DNA from: Primula veris
Taxonomy: Eukaryota > Streptophyta > Magnoliopsida > Ericales > Primulaceae
Reading direction: 5' to 3'
Length of the DNA stretch: 64,000 nucleotides
NCBI GenBank assembly: GCA_963682055.1
Contig: OY821744.1
Location: 9,278,835 to 9,342,834 of the forward strand
The notes beneath the pieces are model-generated. The model was not told where the DNA came from. It saw nothing but the letters and a program-made list of their open reading frames with translations, and made no database searches. Position 1 is the stretch's first letter, and each line of letters begins with the position of its first letter. The position numbers and the translations under genes were made by a program. This document shows positions 11,812-24,675 of the stretch, one piece after another.

Positions 11812-13149
11812 CTAGTGGGAAGGAGGATAAACAAACTGTCTAGGCAAACTAAAAATATCCCTCTCTTCAAAAGGCGAAGACCACTCACGAAAACTCCGGT
11901 TCCTAGCATTCGAAGCTATTTCCTGCCACATTCCTGATGAATTCGACCTGGGTGGGCTTGGGTTCAAGGTCCAGTCCACATTGGTATAATCAAACTGCAT
12001 CAACCATGGTCCTACACTGTTCCAGTCTGCATGAGAAGATGGCCCATACGATCCCGTTGTTGATCCCAACCCCGAGTATAGCCCAAGAGAAGAAGCGACT
12101 GAAATGGTTGGTGATTTTCCCCTTTTGACCCCTACTTGCCTGTGATGTTGCTCCTCGCTATACATCTGGTCTGTATTTATAACATTTCCCATAGGTGGAG
12201 CCAACTTTGTATCGTCGCGTCGGGGTCGTTGCATAAGAACAACTTGATCCTGTTTAACCAGCTGCTCATTTTTTATTTCTTTTTCGAGTAGAACATAATG
12301 GGCTTCTGACCTGGGTTGAGGATATGTTCTTTGTAAAAGTAGAGGCGAATCCATTTTAGGGATAGATTTCTTTATATCATGCTGAATTCCAGTGGCAACA
12401 TCATTTTGTTGGCAAATAAAATCATTGTTACCCCCTTTATACCCTTCTAAAGAAGTCGTCACACTAGGTTTCAATTGAGTTATCATGGATTTTTCGGCTT
12501 TCTCAATATCGCCTTCACAGGAAACAACTGCTCTTTCTACGTCCTGCTTCGAGCATTTATATCGGATTTCCATGTCAGAAATTCTAGATAACTCCTCTGA
12601 AACATCGATTTTCATATCATCCAAACGAAGATTACGCTGCTTGTGCTTGTCTGGACAATCACCCTCTTCGATAAGCCACGAAATCGATTCCTCTATTTTG
12701 CCTTGCTTCAAAATAAGAGCCATTGTTGCTCCTTCAGCAGAAAAACCCATCACAACAAGCTGTTGGGAAAGTGTTTCCAGTTTTCTTGACATGAGAAACC
12801 CAATGCACCGATCGTGTAGCTCCTGGGCCCGCCTCTCCTTCTGGCGCTGATGTTTCTTTTCGTTCTTCTGACGAATCTTCTCTCTCTTCTCATTGTCAGC
12901 CTGAAGAGAGGGAATGTGAGGAGCCGTTTTCTCTTTGTGATCCTCAGAATCGCCAGACCAACTGCTGTTGTTTGATATTGTATCATAATCTTTCCCACTT
13001 GGGTCGTTCGTCTCGTCTATGCTGCTAAAACGGCTATTTATGTGGATAGATGATGGTGGTGACCTGTCAACTGAGTGAAATTTCCCCAAAGCCGGGTTGT
13101 ATCCGTTAATTGGGGAAGGGACCTTCTTAAATCTGGATGCAGAAGACAT
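11812..13149 (-). CDS. UBA domain-containing protein (445 aa)
   Basis: An uninterrupted 445-codon frame starting MSSASRFKKVPSPING. Residues 1-85 are Ser-rich and disordered. Residues about 86-115 form a very basic Lys/Arg/Glu helix (NEKREKIRQKNEKKHQRQ). A UBA fold follows (about 122-162) with the hallmark MGF loop and the usual SWLIEEGD ending. A second UBA/CUE-like helix set lies about 188-225 (KCSKQDVERAVVSCEGDIEKA). The C-terminal half is low in structure, with Gly/Ser/Trp-rich segments. UBA modules bind ubiquitin. Plant proteins with this layout are annotated only as ubiquitin-associated/EF1B-like proteins, without a known pathway. The coding region is a single exon, and an acceptor (CTTTCAG) 13 bases upstream of the ATG marks a 5'UTR intron. 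High confidence in the gene, moderate in ubiquitin binding. Confidence 0.9.
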   Translation of the reverse strand: MSSASRFKKVPSPINGYNPALGKFHSVDRSPPSSIHINSRFSSIDETNDPSGKDYDTISNNSSWSGDSEDHKEKTAPHIPSLQADNEKREKIRQKNEKKHQRQKERRAQELHDRCIGFLMSRKLETLSQQLVVMGFSAEGATMALILKQGKIEESISWLIEEGDCPDKHKQRNLRLDDMKIDVSEELSRISDMEIRYKCSKQDVERAVVSCEGDIEKAEKSMITQLKPSVTTSLEGYKGGNNDFICQQNDVATGIQHDIKKSIPKMDSPLLLQRTYPQPRSEAHYVLLEKEIKNEQLVKQDQVVLMQRPRRDDTKLAPPMGNVINTDQMYSEEQHHRQVGVKRGKSPTISVASSLGLYSGLGSTTGSYGPSSHADWNSVGPWLMQFDYTNVDWTLNPSPPRSNSSGMWQEIASNARNRSFREWSSPFEERDIFSLPRQFVYPPSH

Positions 13150-13161
13150 GATGTCGCACCT

Positions 13162-14737
13162 GAAAGTTACACAAAATAGTAATTAAATCGCTTTTACCAG
13201 AGCAAAGATAAGGCCTAATTTTACATGTAAAGGAACATATAGCATATGGTCTATCATTTGTTATTTCACAAGTTGAGCAGCAAAATAGTACTCTAATTAT
13301 ATCGCTTTTACCAGAAAAGATAAGGCATAATTTTACATGTAAAGGAATATATAGCATATGGTCTATCATTTGTTATTTCACAAGTTGAGCAGCAAAATTT
13401 CGAGCAGAATTCGAAATAGCCAAGAGCAAAACTCAATTCTAAGTCCCTTTTTTTGCTCTTCCATTGAGATTCGACATGATAAATACAGTTACCAACAACT
13501 CATAACTAGGTAAAACAAGAATTACAATTCATTCCATAACACCTCATCCGTGTCTTAAGCTGATGGGGAAAAAATAAACATGGCAATGCAAAAACTAACA
13601 AAATTTTCCTTTTATTTGGTTCTCTTGTTTCATCCAGATTAATCCTGGATTTTGTTATGAATCTTTAAAAAGATTACAATGTTGACTCGACTAATAAACT
13701 GAAGATCTCTGCTAAGAAGAAAAAATTAAAAAGGCCTTGAAAAAGGGAACCGATTCGGACAGACAATAACTATCATTGAACCTGTTTTTAACATTAGCCA
13801 GAAGGAAGAAGGAAAGCGAAAGCTCAAAGAAAACAACCTTATTTTGAAGTGCTCGAATGGATGCAGCAACTGAGAACAACTAATTTAATAATTTACCCAG
13901 AATCTACAGTCTAAGTGGCCTGCTAGCTTGAAACCCGATTCTTAAATCTTTACGATAGATGAACCACAAGATTGTGTTCACTGGAAATGTTTTTAACACA
14001 CAAAGCTTAATATTAAGGTCTCCAAAGGTATTAATGTTTTTAACACAGAAAAATAATGGGGCCGGTTCAAGGGACGCCCTTTTTGACTGCCCTATGTTAA
14101 AATTGAAACCAAGGTAAATTTTAAAACCCAATGCATGCAATTATACATCTCGGGAAAAAAAAACTCAAATTTGTCATCACACTGTGACAGTGCAGATCTG
14201 GATTACTCAGATCTTGATTTAAAATGGTTTAGCAAAAAGGGTGTCAAAAAGGGTGTCCCCTTAAACCGACCCGAAAGATAATATATATGATGATTTACTT
14301 AAAATATGCGGTTTAATTAGTCGGCTAGCTCAAAAGTTGAATTTTTTCATCTATTTATGCCCTGATAAATCTAATAGCTTTAAAATACATGAACCCCAAT
14401 ATTTTTGTCCACATCGCAATATAATCAAACCAAAATTCCTATTAAAAAAAAAAACTATATCAATTTTTCAAGAAACAAATTCTACTACAAACACATCATA
14501 CAAAGATCCAATCTTCTTTAATTTCCTTCATTTTCGTACCGAATACAAGATCACAATAACAAATTAAAAATCTCCCCAATTAAAAAACACAATGAATTCA
14601 TATAAAAAATACAAACAATCATCACAAATTTGCAAACAATCACCAAAAATAGCCAAAAAAAAACACAATACAAATGATTAGTTTGCTAACATACAAGACA
14701 AAGAGAGAGATAGGAGGAAAAAATAAGAGATATTTAC
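13162..14737 (-). other. 5'UTR intron of the UBA-domain gene
   Basis: On the minus strand a donor AACG|GTAAATATC at 14,738/14,737 and an acceptor AACTTTCAG at 13,162 bound a ~1.58-kb intron. The donor lies just downstream of a CT-rich leader typical of a plant 5'UTR. The intron has no coding content. It includes a two-copy tandem repeat at about 13,182-13,398. Confidence 0.55.
13182..13398. repeat. Two-copy tandem repeat (~115 bp unit)
   Basis: The unit running from ATCGCTTTTACCAG to TTGAGCAGCAAAAT occurs twice in direct orientation (about 13,187-13,287 and 13,300-13,397), with only a few differences. It lies inside the 5'UTR intron of the UBA gene. Confidence 0.8.
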
Positions 14738-14850
14738 CGTTTTTCGATCCACAAAAAAGGGTTATAAGCAAAATCCCCAATAGAGATTTAGAGAGAGAAA
14801 GAGAGAGAGAGAGAGAGAAGAAATTAGGGTTTGGGGAAATGAAATTTTGG
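14738..14850 (-). promoter_or_regulatory. 5' leader of UBA gene: CT repeat plus telo-box
   Basis: On the minus strand this reads AAACCCTAA (plus coordinates 14,824-14,832), then a long CT dinucleotide run (about 14,793-14,820), then the 5'UTR donor. A telo-box next to a CT run is common in the leaders of housekeeping genes in plants. The exact transcription start is not visible. Confidence 0.5.
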
Positions 14851-17800
14851 TAAATGTTAAAAAGAGAAAACAACATAAGATATGACACAGCCTTTTAACG
14901 GCGTTTATGCATTAATAATAATAATAATGATATTTAATATTGTCCCATTTTTATTCATTTGGTGTCCTTTTGGTATTTTAACCAACAATAGTTACTCTAA
15001 ATTATCGAAAAAGACACCCACTACAACACATGTATCTGACATGAAATATACTATATATTTTTTTTAATTTGAAATAAATTAAGAGCTATTGTAAAATAAA
15101 CGTCATGTTCAAAAAAAATGAAATCAATATTGTGTCAAATATTATAAATTATGTATTGAATACATTGTAAAAGTTCACAATCATACGAACAAGTAGTATA
15201 AATCAATATTTGAGCAAAAAATAGCTAAGAGGCACTAAATAATTTACAATATCGCCTATGTTAGAAACAACAAATGAATAAAAAAAATCGTGTTACGTTT
15301 TCATTTGTTACTTTCCAAAATAAATGTTTAACTTTAATGTTTTTTAATGTTTTTTTTTTTTGAAATAGTATGAAATTTACACTCGCAGACTCACATTTTG
15401 ATAAAAAAATAAAATTGCTTTTAAAATTTTTATGTCTTAATATTTTTGATGAATTATAATTTAAATTGTAACAGGTCATTACATAGCACAGTTTTCATAA
15501 CAATTATTTACCAACAAATTGATTATATTATATAATGTATGTTACGGATGAGTAACACTATTGTAGAACGGGTCTACTAAAAATATTTGTGTGACAACCA
15601 CTAAAAACTCAAAATATATATATATATATATATATGATAACCCAAAATTAACTAAGATAAATTTAATTTAAAATTCAAACTAAATTAATTTTATTGATTA
15701 TCCCATACTTAAAAAAGTATAGAGTGGGTTCATGGAAATGTTTATGGGAGTATAATTTTAGCAGTTTCCGTTAAATGTATAAATGGCGTGTATGGTAAAC
15801 GAAATAAAGGGGAGGGAAAATAGGAGATCTGTAACGGAAGGGTGAAAAAAGTGGAAAAGTATTTTAAGGATCCCGCCAATTAACATCGCCACATGTTATT
15901 TTCTATTTTCATGTGGACACCCAAGTGTTCAAGGTGTGGTAACTTGGTGTATAAATAAGTTATATTTATTTAAAATAACATTTACATCCTCTTATCTTTT
16001 ATATAAATATCAAAGAAAAAAACTTACTTTCAGAACCGAAGTTAGAGTTTTGGGGGATCCTCCATGCCATTTAAAAAAATGGAGCATTTTTCATTGTAAA
16101 ATAACATTAAATTTAGAGATACAAATGATAAATAAATGACAAAATATTTAGCTCAAATTTATCAAAATGCGATAAATCTTTTGATTTCATTACAGAATAA
16201 CCCAACTCATTATCAAAAAACATATGTGATGGATCTTTTGTTATATTTATTCAAAATTTAGATTCTGAAATGTCAAATGTACTCTTTGTTAGCGGAACTC
16301 GAAAATAAACTAGAGTTAATACGATTCTCTTTGACGTATACCTGGTGGCCGTCACAATATCTCTTCCACATATGTCGACAATCCTTACTTACCTATTTGT
16401 TTTCAGTAGGGATGGAATGGTATATCACATTGTATCAACCAGTCGCTCATACTGTTCTGTCCATACCGCACTTAATGGTAATGGTATATTAAAATTTGGT
16501 ACAGTAGTAGTATCAAATTTTAGTATAATACGGTACGTACCATTTTGTAACATTTTTCTTTTCAAATCTAATATATTTATTTACAATCTAAACCAAATTT
16601 GTAATTTCTCCATTTTGTTATTGAATAGTACTATTTTACTAGTTTATTATATGTGTTTTATGTTCAATATGTATATACATGAATGCTATTTAAATGATGT
16701 AAAGACAGAATGTGGATAATATACTAAAGTATTCGTGGAATTTTGTTATAGTTATTTAATTTGTATCGAGTAGATTCAAGGTTAATACTTATTAACTTTA
16801 ATCATTGCATTTGGTACTAAACTTTCACTGACTTGTTATGTCTTGACTATAATTATACTTTAATGATTGAGTTGCACGCTTGCTACTATTTTTTTTTTTT
16901 ACTATATATCATAATTATTTTAACAATTGATAATTTATGGTTAGCAAACAAATTTAACAAATGTTAACATCAAATTGAATAAAAGATCGTTATATGTAAA
17001 ATATAATGTGATAGGAATAACTGCTTAGTTAAAAATTTTGTGGCGCTGTCGATGCAGTAATTGTAGTGTAGCATATCATTATCGTACCACATTTGCGGTG
17101 GGGTATAGCGCAATTATGATACGGTAATGACATGAAATTTATATTACCATACGTGTATGATAATGGTATAAGCCAATTACCAAAGTTAATTGTACATTTC
17201 CCCCTTAGTTTTCAGATCAATAGTGTTTTTTTTCTTGCGGGTAATGGGCATCACGATGGTTGAACTTTCACATCTCTAATTCCGGTGCAACAACTAATAA
17301 TAGGTAAAAATAATGAATTTTACTACTTTTACTAATATATCATATATTTTAAGCCAATAATAGCTCATAAACAGAATCACTTACAATAAAAAGAAAAGTT
17401 ACTTATGTGCCAAAAGATCACTTGAAAGCAGTATGAAAATAACTTATTGTTACAAGTAATGAACTATAACACAAAATTTTTTAAGTTTAAAGTAACATAT
17501 CAACTATTTTTTTTTACAATTATAGTGTTTAAAAGAATTGGTTTTACAATTCATAAAGGGTCAGCGGCACAGCTTATTGCTCGTCTGCATTCCATCTCCA
17601 TGTAATCATTTCATTGGTTTATAATAATAAAATTTGAAAAGTTAACGATTTTTAATTGAAAAAACATAAATAGAAAATAAATTTCATGTTAAAAAATTAG
17701 TATAGGTAAATGTAACTCTTTCTAAATAAAAGTAGCTTACACTTGAAAGTATATTATTATTGATGTACATGTTAAGAAACACTTACAAGAATACTTAAGC

Positions 17801-17911
17801 ATACATTATAATTGTTGGAAAATCTAAGATCTAAGCTGTATGCAACTTATAAGTTCAAAACAACTTATTACGAGTAAATGTAGTTTTTTTTTAGTAAGAA
17901 ATAAAGACTAA

Positions 17912-18133
17912 CTCATCATCATAGTAATTTTCATAGAGAGTACTAGTATGTTGTAAGTCGGAAATAGACTTGAAGCTAGAAAGTGAAGTAATTTATAAGC
18001 AAAAGTAAGTTACTCAATTACTACATCATCATAGTAATTTTCATAGAAATTACAAGTATTTTGTAAGTCGGAAATAAAATTGAAACTAGAAAGTGGAGTA
18101 ATTTATAAGCAAAAATAAGTTAGTCAATTAGTA
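17912..18133. repeat. Two-copy tandem repeat (~108 bp unit)
   Basis: The block CATCATCATAGTAATTTTC through TTATAAGCAAAARTAAGTTA occurs twice head to tail (about 17,914-18,015 and 18,022-18,125) with scattered substitutions. It lies ~0.9 kb upstream of VPS26 and has no coding content. Confidence 0.75.
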
Positions 18134-18177
18134 CATCTTTCAAAAAAACTTTTTCGGAGCCGTAAAAAACTCACACA

Positions 18178-18381
18178 AAGTCCGTTTGGTAACAAATTTT
18201 TGTAGTTAATTTTTGATTTTAATAATCTATGTGTATTTGGACCGTTAGATTATTTAGCTTATAAAAGTCGGATTTGTAGGTTGAAAATAAAAAAAAATCA
18301 TATTTTTAAAATCTACATTTTCAGTAAAACATATTTTTTAAATCTGATTTTAGACTAAAAAACATATTACCAAACATAGCC
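18178..18381. mobile_element. Possible MITE with GTTTGGTAA-type ends
   Basis: The left edge GTCCGTTTGGTAA and the right edge TTACCAAACATAGCC are inverted copies over about 9-12 bases, bounding ~200 bp of AT-rich non-coding DNA. Many plant MITEs have a core terminal GTTTGGTAA. I could not define a clean target-site duplication. Confidence 0.35.
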
Positions 18382-18999
18382 ACAATAAAAGAAAAGTAAA
18401 AAAGTAAAAAAATCCAGTAAAATTATTTAGCTACGTATAAGTTTTCTCCCGGTAAAAAACAAACATCACCCAAGTTAATAAATAATTTTAAATGAAGCAT
18501 ATGAATTTTCCTAAAAATTAAATAAACAAACAGCACCCATGTGCATGCCAACTTCCAGTTGACCAAATAAGAAAAAAAAACCATATAGATACACATAGTC
18601 GATCAACTTGCATATATTTTTTATAAAAACACTTAAAATTAATATTTTATTAATGTAAATAACCACGGTTTCATGACGAAAACATAAATATTCATCTTGT
18701 TTTTTTTTTTGAAATATATAATTACATATTTTTAATTTTTAAATTTTATAATGATTTTCAAAACATTTCATTATAAACACAAAAACAATACAGATATTTG
18801 TATCGTGCGAAACCGTCTATGTCTATATATGCATTAATAAAATATTGGTTTATAGTTTTTTTGAAAAAAGATAGCTCTGACTTGAACATTAAATATATAT
18901 TCCCCCTTCAAATTATGCTGATACTACTTCACCTAAAATTCTATTTCACCACTCCAAAATTAAGATCAAGTTAATTTTTTTTTTTTAGACTTTCAGATC

Positions 19000-21900
19000 A
19001 TGGTAATATCAGCAACTATATCTCATATTTGTGGTTTTTAAGTTGTTTCTTAGCTAATTTATTATTTGGGTTTTTTTAATCAGAATTTCATAATTGGAGC
19101 TTTCAAGCCCCCTTGTACAATTTCTATCTTGTTGGCTGATGCTAGAACTCGCAAGCAGGTAACTTTTCTTATTTTCTAGCATTAATCTATTCAAAAATGA
19201 TAATATTATTTCGTCAAAACCAATCTTAAATTGATTACACTATTAAAATAATATAACTATATTTAACAAACTAGCATGATTCTTGCATTAAGAGGGAGCT
19301 TTAAGTATAGCTTATTATACCCTTGATCCAAGTACCAAGGCGCTAGACCTTAGATTTTGTCGGCTCGATCAGTGGCGGAATTAGGACTTAGAAGTTACAA
19401 GTATAGTTTCTTATACCCATGATTTAATAATATAACTATATTTAACAAACTAGAGGTAGGCATTATAATTTATATTATTATACCCATGATCCATAAGTAT
19501 AATTTATACCCATGATCCAATTACCAAGGCGATAGCCGGTAGGCCTTAGAATTTGTGGCCTCGAGTGCCGGTCTGAAGGTCCATGGCATCATACGGACTG
19601 AAAACTTTCGCCCTTACACATTTATTGGACCAAAAGATTTCACCTTTCTTTTTCAAAAATAAATAAATTATTTTCGGTCTGTCACTCGAGCCAGTCGGCT
19701 GGCTTGGCTGGCCTAAGGGCTGGCTCTGTCTCGATCAGTGGCGGAACTAGGACTCATGTATGACATACACAGGGGTTGGATACAGTGTAGACTTCTTTTT
19801 TGTGTTAGTAATATACATGTGCTGCTGAAAAGGAGAAAATGTAGTTTTTGGGAAATATATATTGTAAAAGATCTTTTTTTTTGTCAAATGGTGGGTGCTC
19901 AGCCCTGTGAGCCTACCTCTAGCTCATCCCGTGTGATTGATTCTGTAGTTTTCTACATACTTGTAATGTATATATATGCAGCGTTAAGGATAGTGCTCTT
20001 TTCCGTGGCCAATTGTCCGAATGCAACACTGTCAAACCATTTAAATTGCTGGCAGATTTTAACGGAAATTGTGTTTGGTTTAGTGCTTAAGTAAGTAAAT
20101 TTGATGATGGACTTAACTAGTGGTTTTAATTTTTGCAGGTTCCGTTGAAGAAGGAAAATGGTCAAACTGTTATGGTTCCTCTCTTTCAAAGTCAAGAGAA
20201 CATCGCTGGAGAGGTAATTTGTGCATCAGTTGTCGAAAAATAAACACTTGTCAATACTGAATTAAGAATGTATGATTGGTATACAAAAAATTCTTGAAAC
20301 AATTCAGACCAAAACTAAATTTTCGAGAGAAGGTAATGCTACATTTATTTGAGAGGAGGTAAGGTCCATCGCGTTGATTATTATATCGAAAGCCGCACTG
20401 ACATGTTACTTATTTATGTGAGTTTCTATAGGAATTAATCGTGTGCAGATCATTCTTCTCTGAGACCATTAGACTTAAAGTGCAAACAGCTGAGAAATAT
20501 CGGATTCATTTTGAGTTATTGCATAATGAAACATGCTGCGATAACGACTTTCTTACACATGTCTAATTTCTAATGCCAGGTTGTTGTAGAGCCTCAACAA
20601 GGGAAAAAGGTTGAACATGTTGGTGTGAAAATCGAGCTCGTGGGCCAAATTGGTATGTCATGTTGTTTCTATTCTAAAATTTTGCTGTTTTTAGTTACTA
20701 TATTATCCAAGAGCTATTTAATGTCCAAACTTGGATAGAAAAGGTTGAATCGTTTTTGTTGGCTCTCGTTAAGAATGCTGTTTCTATTTGCTTTTTAATT
20801 CCCATTTCTACACGGGACATTCTGTTTTGATTTCGTGAGGAAATTTCTACAATAGAGACGAAGTTAAATTAATTAAACTTTTTTTGTTTGTGCAGAACTT
20901 TACTTTGATAGAGGAAATTTTTACGACTTTACATCACTCGGTAAGTTAAGTAATTTTTTGTTTTTGTTTCTGTCATCATCCCAAATGTTTGAATTGGTAG
21001 ATAAGTTGGTAATTCTTCTTATTCTATCATGTTTATGTATTGCGGTTTCTTTCTGCAGTTCGTGAACTTGATATTCCTGGTGATTTATATGAAAGGAAAT
21101 CATATCCCTTTGAATTTTCCATGGTTGAGATGCCATATGAGTCATACAACGGAGTCAACGTAAGGCTTAGGTGGAGTACCCCTTGAGCACTCTGATCTGT
21201 GAAATTGACAATTTTTTTATGATTTTTAGTTTGATCGAGTGGCATTTATCTCTGGCCGTTTATCTTTGTTTGTCTTTATATTGAGTATATAGCATCTCCA
21301 TTTGCTTATTAAAAGGTTCTTCTGTGGCTTCACTTGATATATGAATTCAGAACTCGTGGATTGAGAGCAATTGGTTGTTATCAGGTTTTTTAAATGTTTG
21401 GTTAAACCTTCTGGTAATTAGGATTTAATAAATATCGGTAGATCAGAGTATTAAGTGCTTAGTTCTTGTTTCCAAGACCTTCGTTCCTAAGATGATAATG
21501 CATGGGAATAGTTGTAAAAGATTCAATTTAACATCGTGTTTAAAAGCCCAACCTTCTACTTCATTGTCTTTTAAATACTCCATTACTTCACCTTTTGAGT
21601 TTTAAATTTACAATTTTGTATAAAATGTTCATAATACTTTCGACATAGTACTCAAGCTATTTCTCTGTCATTCTTTTGACCTTTTGGCTGTGAGTGCACC
21701 AGTAATCCTTATCTTATTAAGAAAAGAAGTTGGGTAGAGAATGCACTTCATTCATTTGTTACTGACTTTTATTTTCATCCCTTCTTTGGTTTTTATGTTT
21801 CAATTAAGACCCACACTCTTATTGTACCATGAATATATGTTCATTTTTATTAATGGCATGTCACCATTATTTTTTAATAATTTAACAGAATGTTATAATT

Positions 21901-24675
21901 TGCAGTCAATTGAAATTGTTTGAGGTTTCACGTTTCAGTTGAAAAATGAGGGACAAAGTGAGCTGTGTTTTAAAAAAGATATAAACATGTGTCTTTCACT
22001 TTCCAGTTGATCTATACTTCTATAGTTAATTCTTCTTCTGAGTATTGTCATGGATTTTGTATGACCATTTCCCTGCACTTATTTGTTTGGATATAGTCTT
22101 TTACAAAGTGAGTTGTGTTTTAGAAAAGATGTAAACAGTGTAACTTTCACTTTCCAGTTGATTTACAGTTAATTCTTCTTCTGCGTATTGGCATGGCTTT
22201 TGTATGACCATTTCTGTGCATTTAATTGTGTGGATTATTGGCTTTTACAACTGCTTCTGTGTGGTTACTGTTATTTTTTCTTGTCTGCCTTATTCCTGTT
22301 TCATCGATGACTCAATTTTGCCTATTTATAACATTTGCAGGTATATATTAAAAGTGACTATGAGTCGTAACTTTGTCAACAACATCGTTGAACAACAAGA
22401 TTTTGTGGTAATTTCTTGCTTCTCTAAGCTACTCTTTTGCATATCAACTCATAAATTTTTTTAAATCTATCCACTGCCAATTGTCTTTATATTTTTTTTT
22501 TACATAATGTGAGTTTTTTGTGGAAAAGGCACATGTTCCTAGTTGTGGTCTCCACATGCATATATGTATAGTTTATTTTACCCCCGTAGTATAAAAACCT
22601 TACACTTCTGCTAAATAGGAATCGCACTCCAAAATTTAAACTATATGGTTGTCATTTATATTTGGCCAGCTTCGTGAATTTTCTTACGAGTTAATTATCC
22701 TGGAATTTGTTATGATGTTTATGTTTCTTCATCAGGTGAGAAACTACACACCTTTGCCATCAATTAATAACAGCATAAAGGTCGGTAGAATCTTCACCCC
22801 TTTTAATATACCTCATTAATATTTTTCATTAAACATCATATGATATTTTTCTCCTAGGAGATTATACCTCCTTTTATTTAAGAGATAAATATTATTGGAG
22901 TTTTGTGTTAATTGTTTTTGCATTATTTAATAAAGTGTTATAATTTTTTTACAGATGGAAGTTGGTATCGAGGATTGCCTTCACATTGAGTTCGAGTACA
23001 ACAAAAGCAAGTGAGTCTTATATATAATCGTTAGTGTCATTGGTTATATACATATGATATATTTTTTAGTTTCAGAAGTAAAGGCATTGCATGGTACATA
23101 TTTGATGGACAGACTCAGCTGAGATGTATCATCCGTGTACATTAAACGATAGATATTTTCATGTCTGTAATTTGTAAACTAGACTTTGGTCCTTATAGGT
23201 ATCATTTAAAGGATGTTATTATTGGCAAAATATACTTCCTGCTTGTGAGAATCAAGATTAAACAGATGGAGGTAGAGATCAGGCGTAGAGAGTCTACTGG
23301 ATCAGGAGCTCATACTTATGTTGAGACAGAGACACTGGCAAAATATGAATTAATGGATGGTGCCCCCGTTAGAGGTACACTGTTGGTTTATCTTTACTGT
23401 TTTAATAATGAATTTCTGCTCACTAATGTTATTTGTTCGATTAATTGTTCACTGGTCTCACCTGATTCCTAGTAACATCCCATGGCTAATGTTGTTGTGT
23501 CAATCAGAGTATATACTTCGATATCCAATTACAAAAGCCAAATATAAAACATTATTGTAGTCTGGAATCTCTGGACTTCCATTAAAACATAATTACTTGG
23601 AAAATACAAGCAATGTTATTAAGGGAACTGTATGATTGTTTCTGTTACCGCTTAAAGTGGAACCTTTTTATTTTACTGTATGGTTGGTCATAACTTTTTG
23701 CTTTTTTTTTTGGCCTGAAAAGTTAGAAATTCAAGCTTGATAAACTCAGATTTTTACTCAGTCCCAATAGCCAGCTTATTTTCTTAGTATCTGCTGCCAA
23801 ACAAGCCAATATAAGTTCTATCAAAATTCGCCTCAAAGAGGCTTAAAGTTTGCTTTGCATCGTAGAGGATTTTTTATTAGAAAAAGCTTAAAAGATCAAA
23901 ACTGGGCACATTTTTTATGCTTGAAAATATAAAAATATTATGCATGGCTATATCCTAATTCGGAAGAAGTATCGCAAAACTACTTTGTTTTCTTCTTAAT
24001 GACGATATTATGTAATCATAATATTTCTAAATGATTAGCAGTTGTGTTTTTCTTAAATTGTAAATATTGGTTTTCATCTTATATTTGCACAGTTATTGAG
24101 TTGTGTTTTATTGCTTTAGAGTTTTGAACTTAATAAAAATGGATTCTGTAAGGTTGTTTTAACTATATAGTTCCTTATATGGATATAAATATGTATCTCT
24201 TTTAAGTCGCTTTACATGTGCTTACGCACTAATGAAACACTTGCAAAAAAGAGTTAGTTACAGTTCCATGTTATAAAACATTGCATTAAAGTTTGGTTTT
24301 TCTTCTTAAATAAGGATCAAACTGATCGAAAAAAGAAAATGGTATAAGGATCATCCAGTGCACAGAAGCTACCATATATCTTTATCTCTTTTGACAAGAC
24401 ACAAATATCAAAACCTGATTACCAGGTCTAGTAATATTTCCTTGCAACGTTCTTTATGAGTAACTTCACATATTTTCCATTTTATGACTTTCACAGGAGA
24501 GTCAATTCCCGTGAGACTATTTTTAAGTCCGTATGAGTTAACACCAACATATCGCAACACCAACAATAAATTCAGCGTCAAGTATTATCTAAATCTGGTA
24601 CTTGTGGACGAAGAGGACAGGAGATATTTCAAACAGCAAGAAATAACAATTTTTCGTCTTCTTGAGACCTCTTAA
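19000..24675 (+). CDS. VPS26: Vacuolar protein sorting-associated protein 26 (retromer subunit)
   Basis: VPS26 is the arrestin-fold subunit of the retromer core, which acts with VPS35 and VPS29 to sort vacuolar receptors on endosomes. Coding exons: 19,000-19,002; 19,084-19,158; 20,139-20,213; 20,580-20,652; 20,896-20,940; 21,059-21,170; 22,341-22,407; 22,736-22,780; 22,955-23,010; 23,199-23,374; 24,497-24,675. All introns are GT-AG, phases are continuous, and the product is 301 residues, nearly identical in length to the plant family. Recognised segments include GAFKPPC near the start, [33 protein letters not shown], the RRRESTG loop, and the C-terminal FSVKYYLNLVLVDEEDRRYF. The first coding exon is only the ATG, and the frame before NFIIGAF has no other Met. 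Intron 2 (~980 bp) is swollen by repeats. Confidence 0.95.
19250..19760. repeat. Nested direct repeats inside VPS26 intron 2
   Basis: Several motifs recur in direct orientation: TATATTTAACAAACTAG (19,259 and 19,437 areas), CCAAGGCGMTAG (19,335 and 19,525 areas) and GATCAGTGGCGGAAYTAGGACT (19,368 and 19,734 areas). This pattern suggests nested insertions of short, non-autonomous repeats. No coding content. Confidence 0.5.
21955..22225. repeat. Two-copy tandem repeat in VPS26 intron 6
   Basis: A ~130-bp unit (GTGTTTTARAAAAGAT through TATGACCATTTC) occurs at about 21,962-22,072 and 22,113-22,214 in direct orientation, with moderate divergence. Confidence 0.7.

Larger units (their letters stand above)
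14890..18999. other. AT-rich intergenic region
   Basis: No gene is supported. It holds a TA microsatellite (15,613-15,636), a two-copy tandem repeat (17,912-18,133) and a MITE-like segment (about 18,178-18,381). Around 16,407-17,280 lies a segment with weak hAT-like ends that I did not accept. The rest shows nothing recognisable. Confidence 0.5.

Noticed and set aside
12485..12850. 121-codon plus-strand ORF inside the UBA-domain gene
   Set aside because: Antisense shadow of a clear coding exon.
16407..17280. Segment with TAGGGATG and CATCTCTA ends, hAT-like
   Set aside because: Ends match at 7 of 8 bases but no 8-bp target duplication was found and the interior is uninformative.
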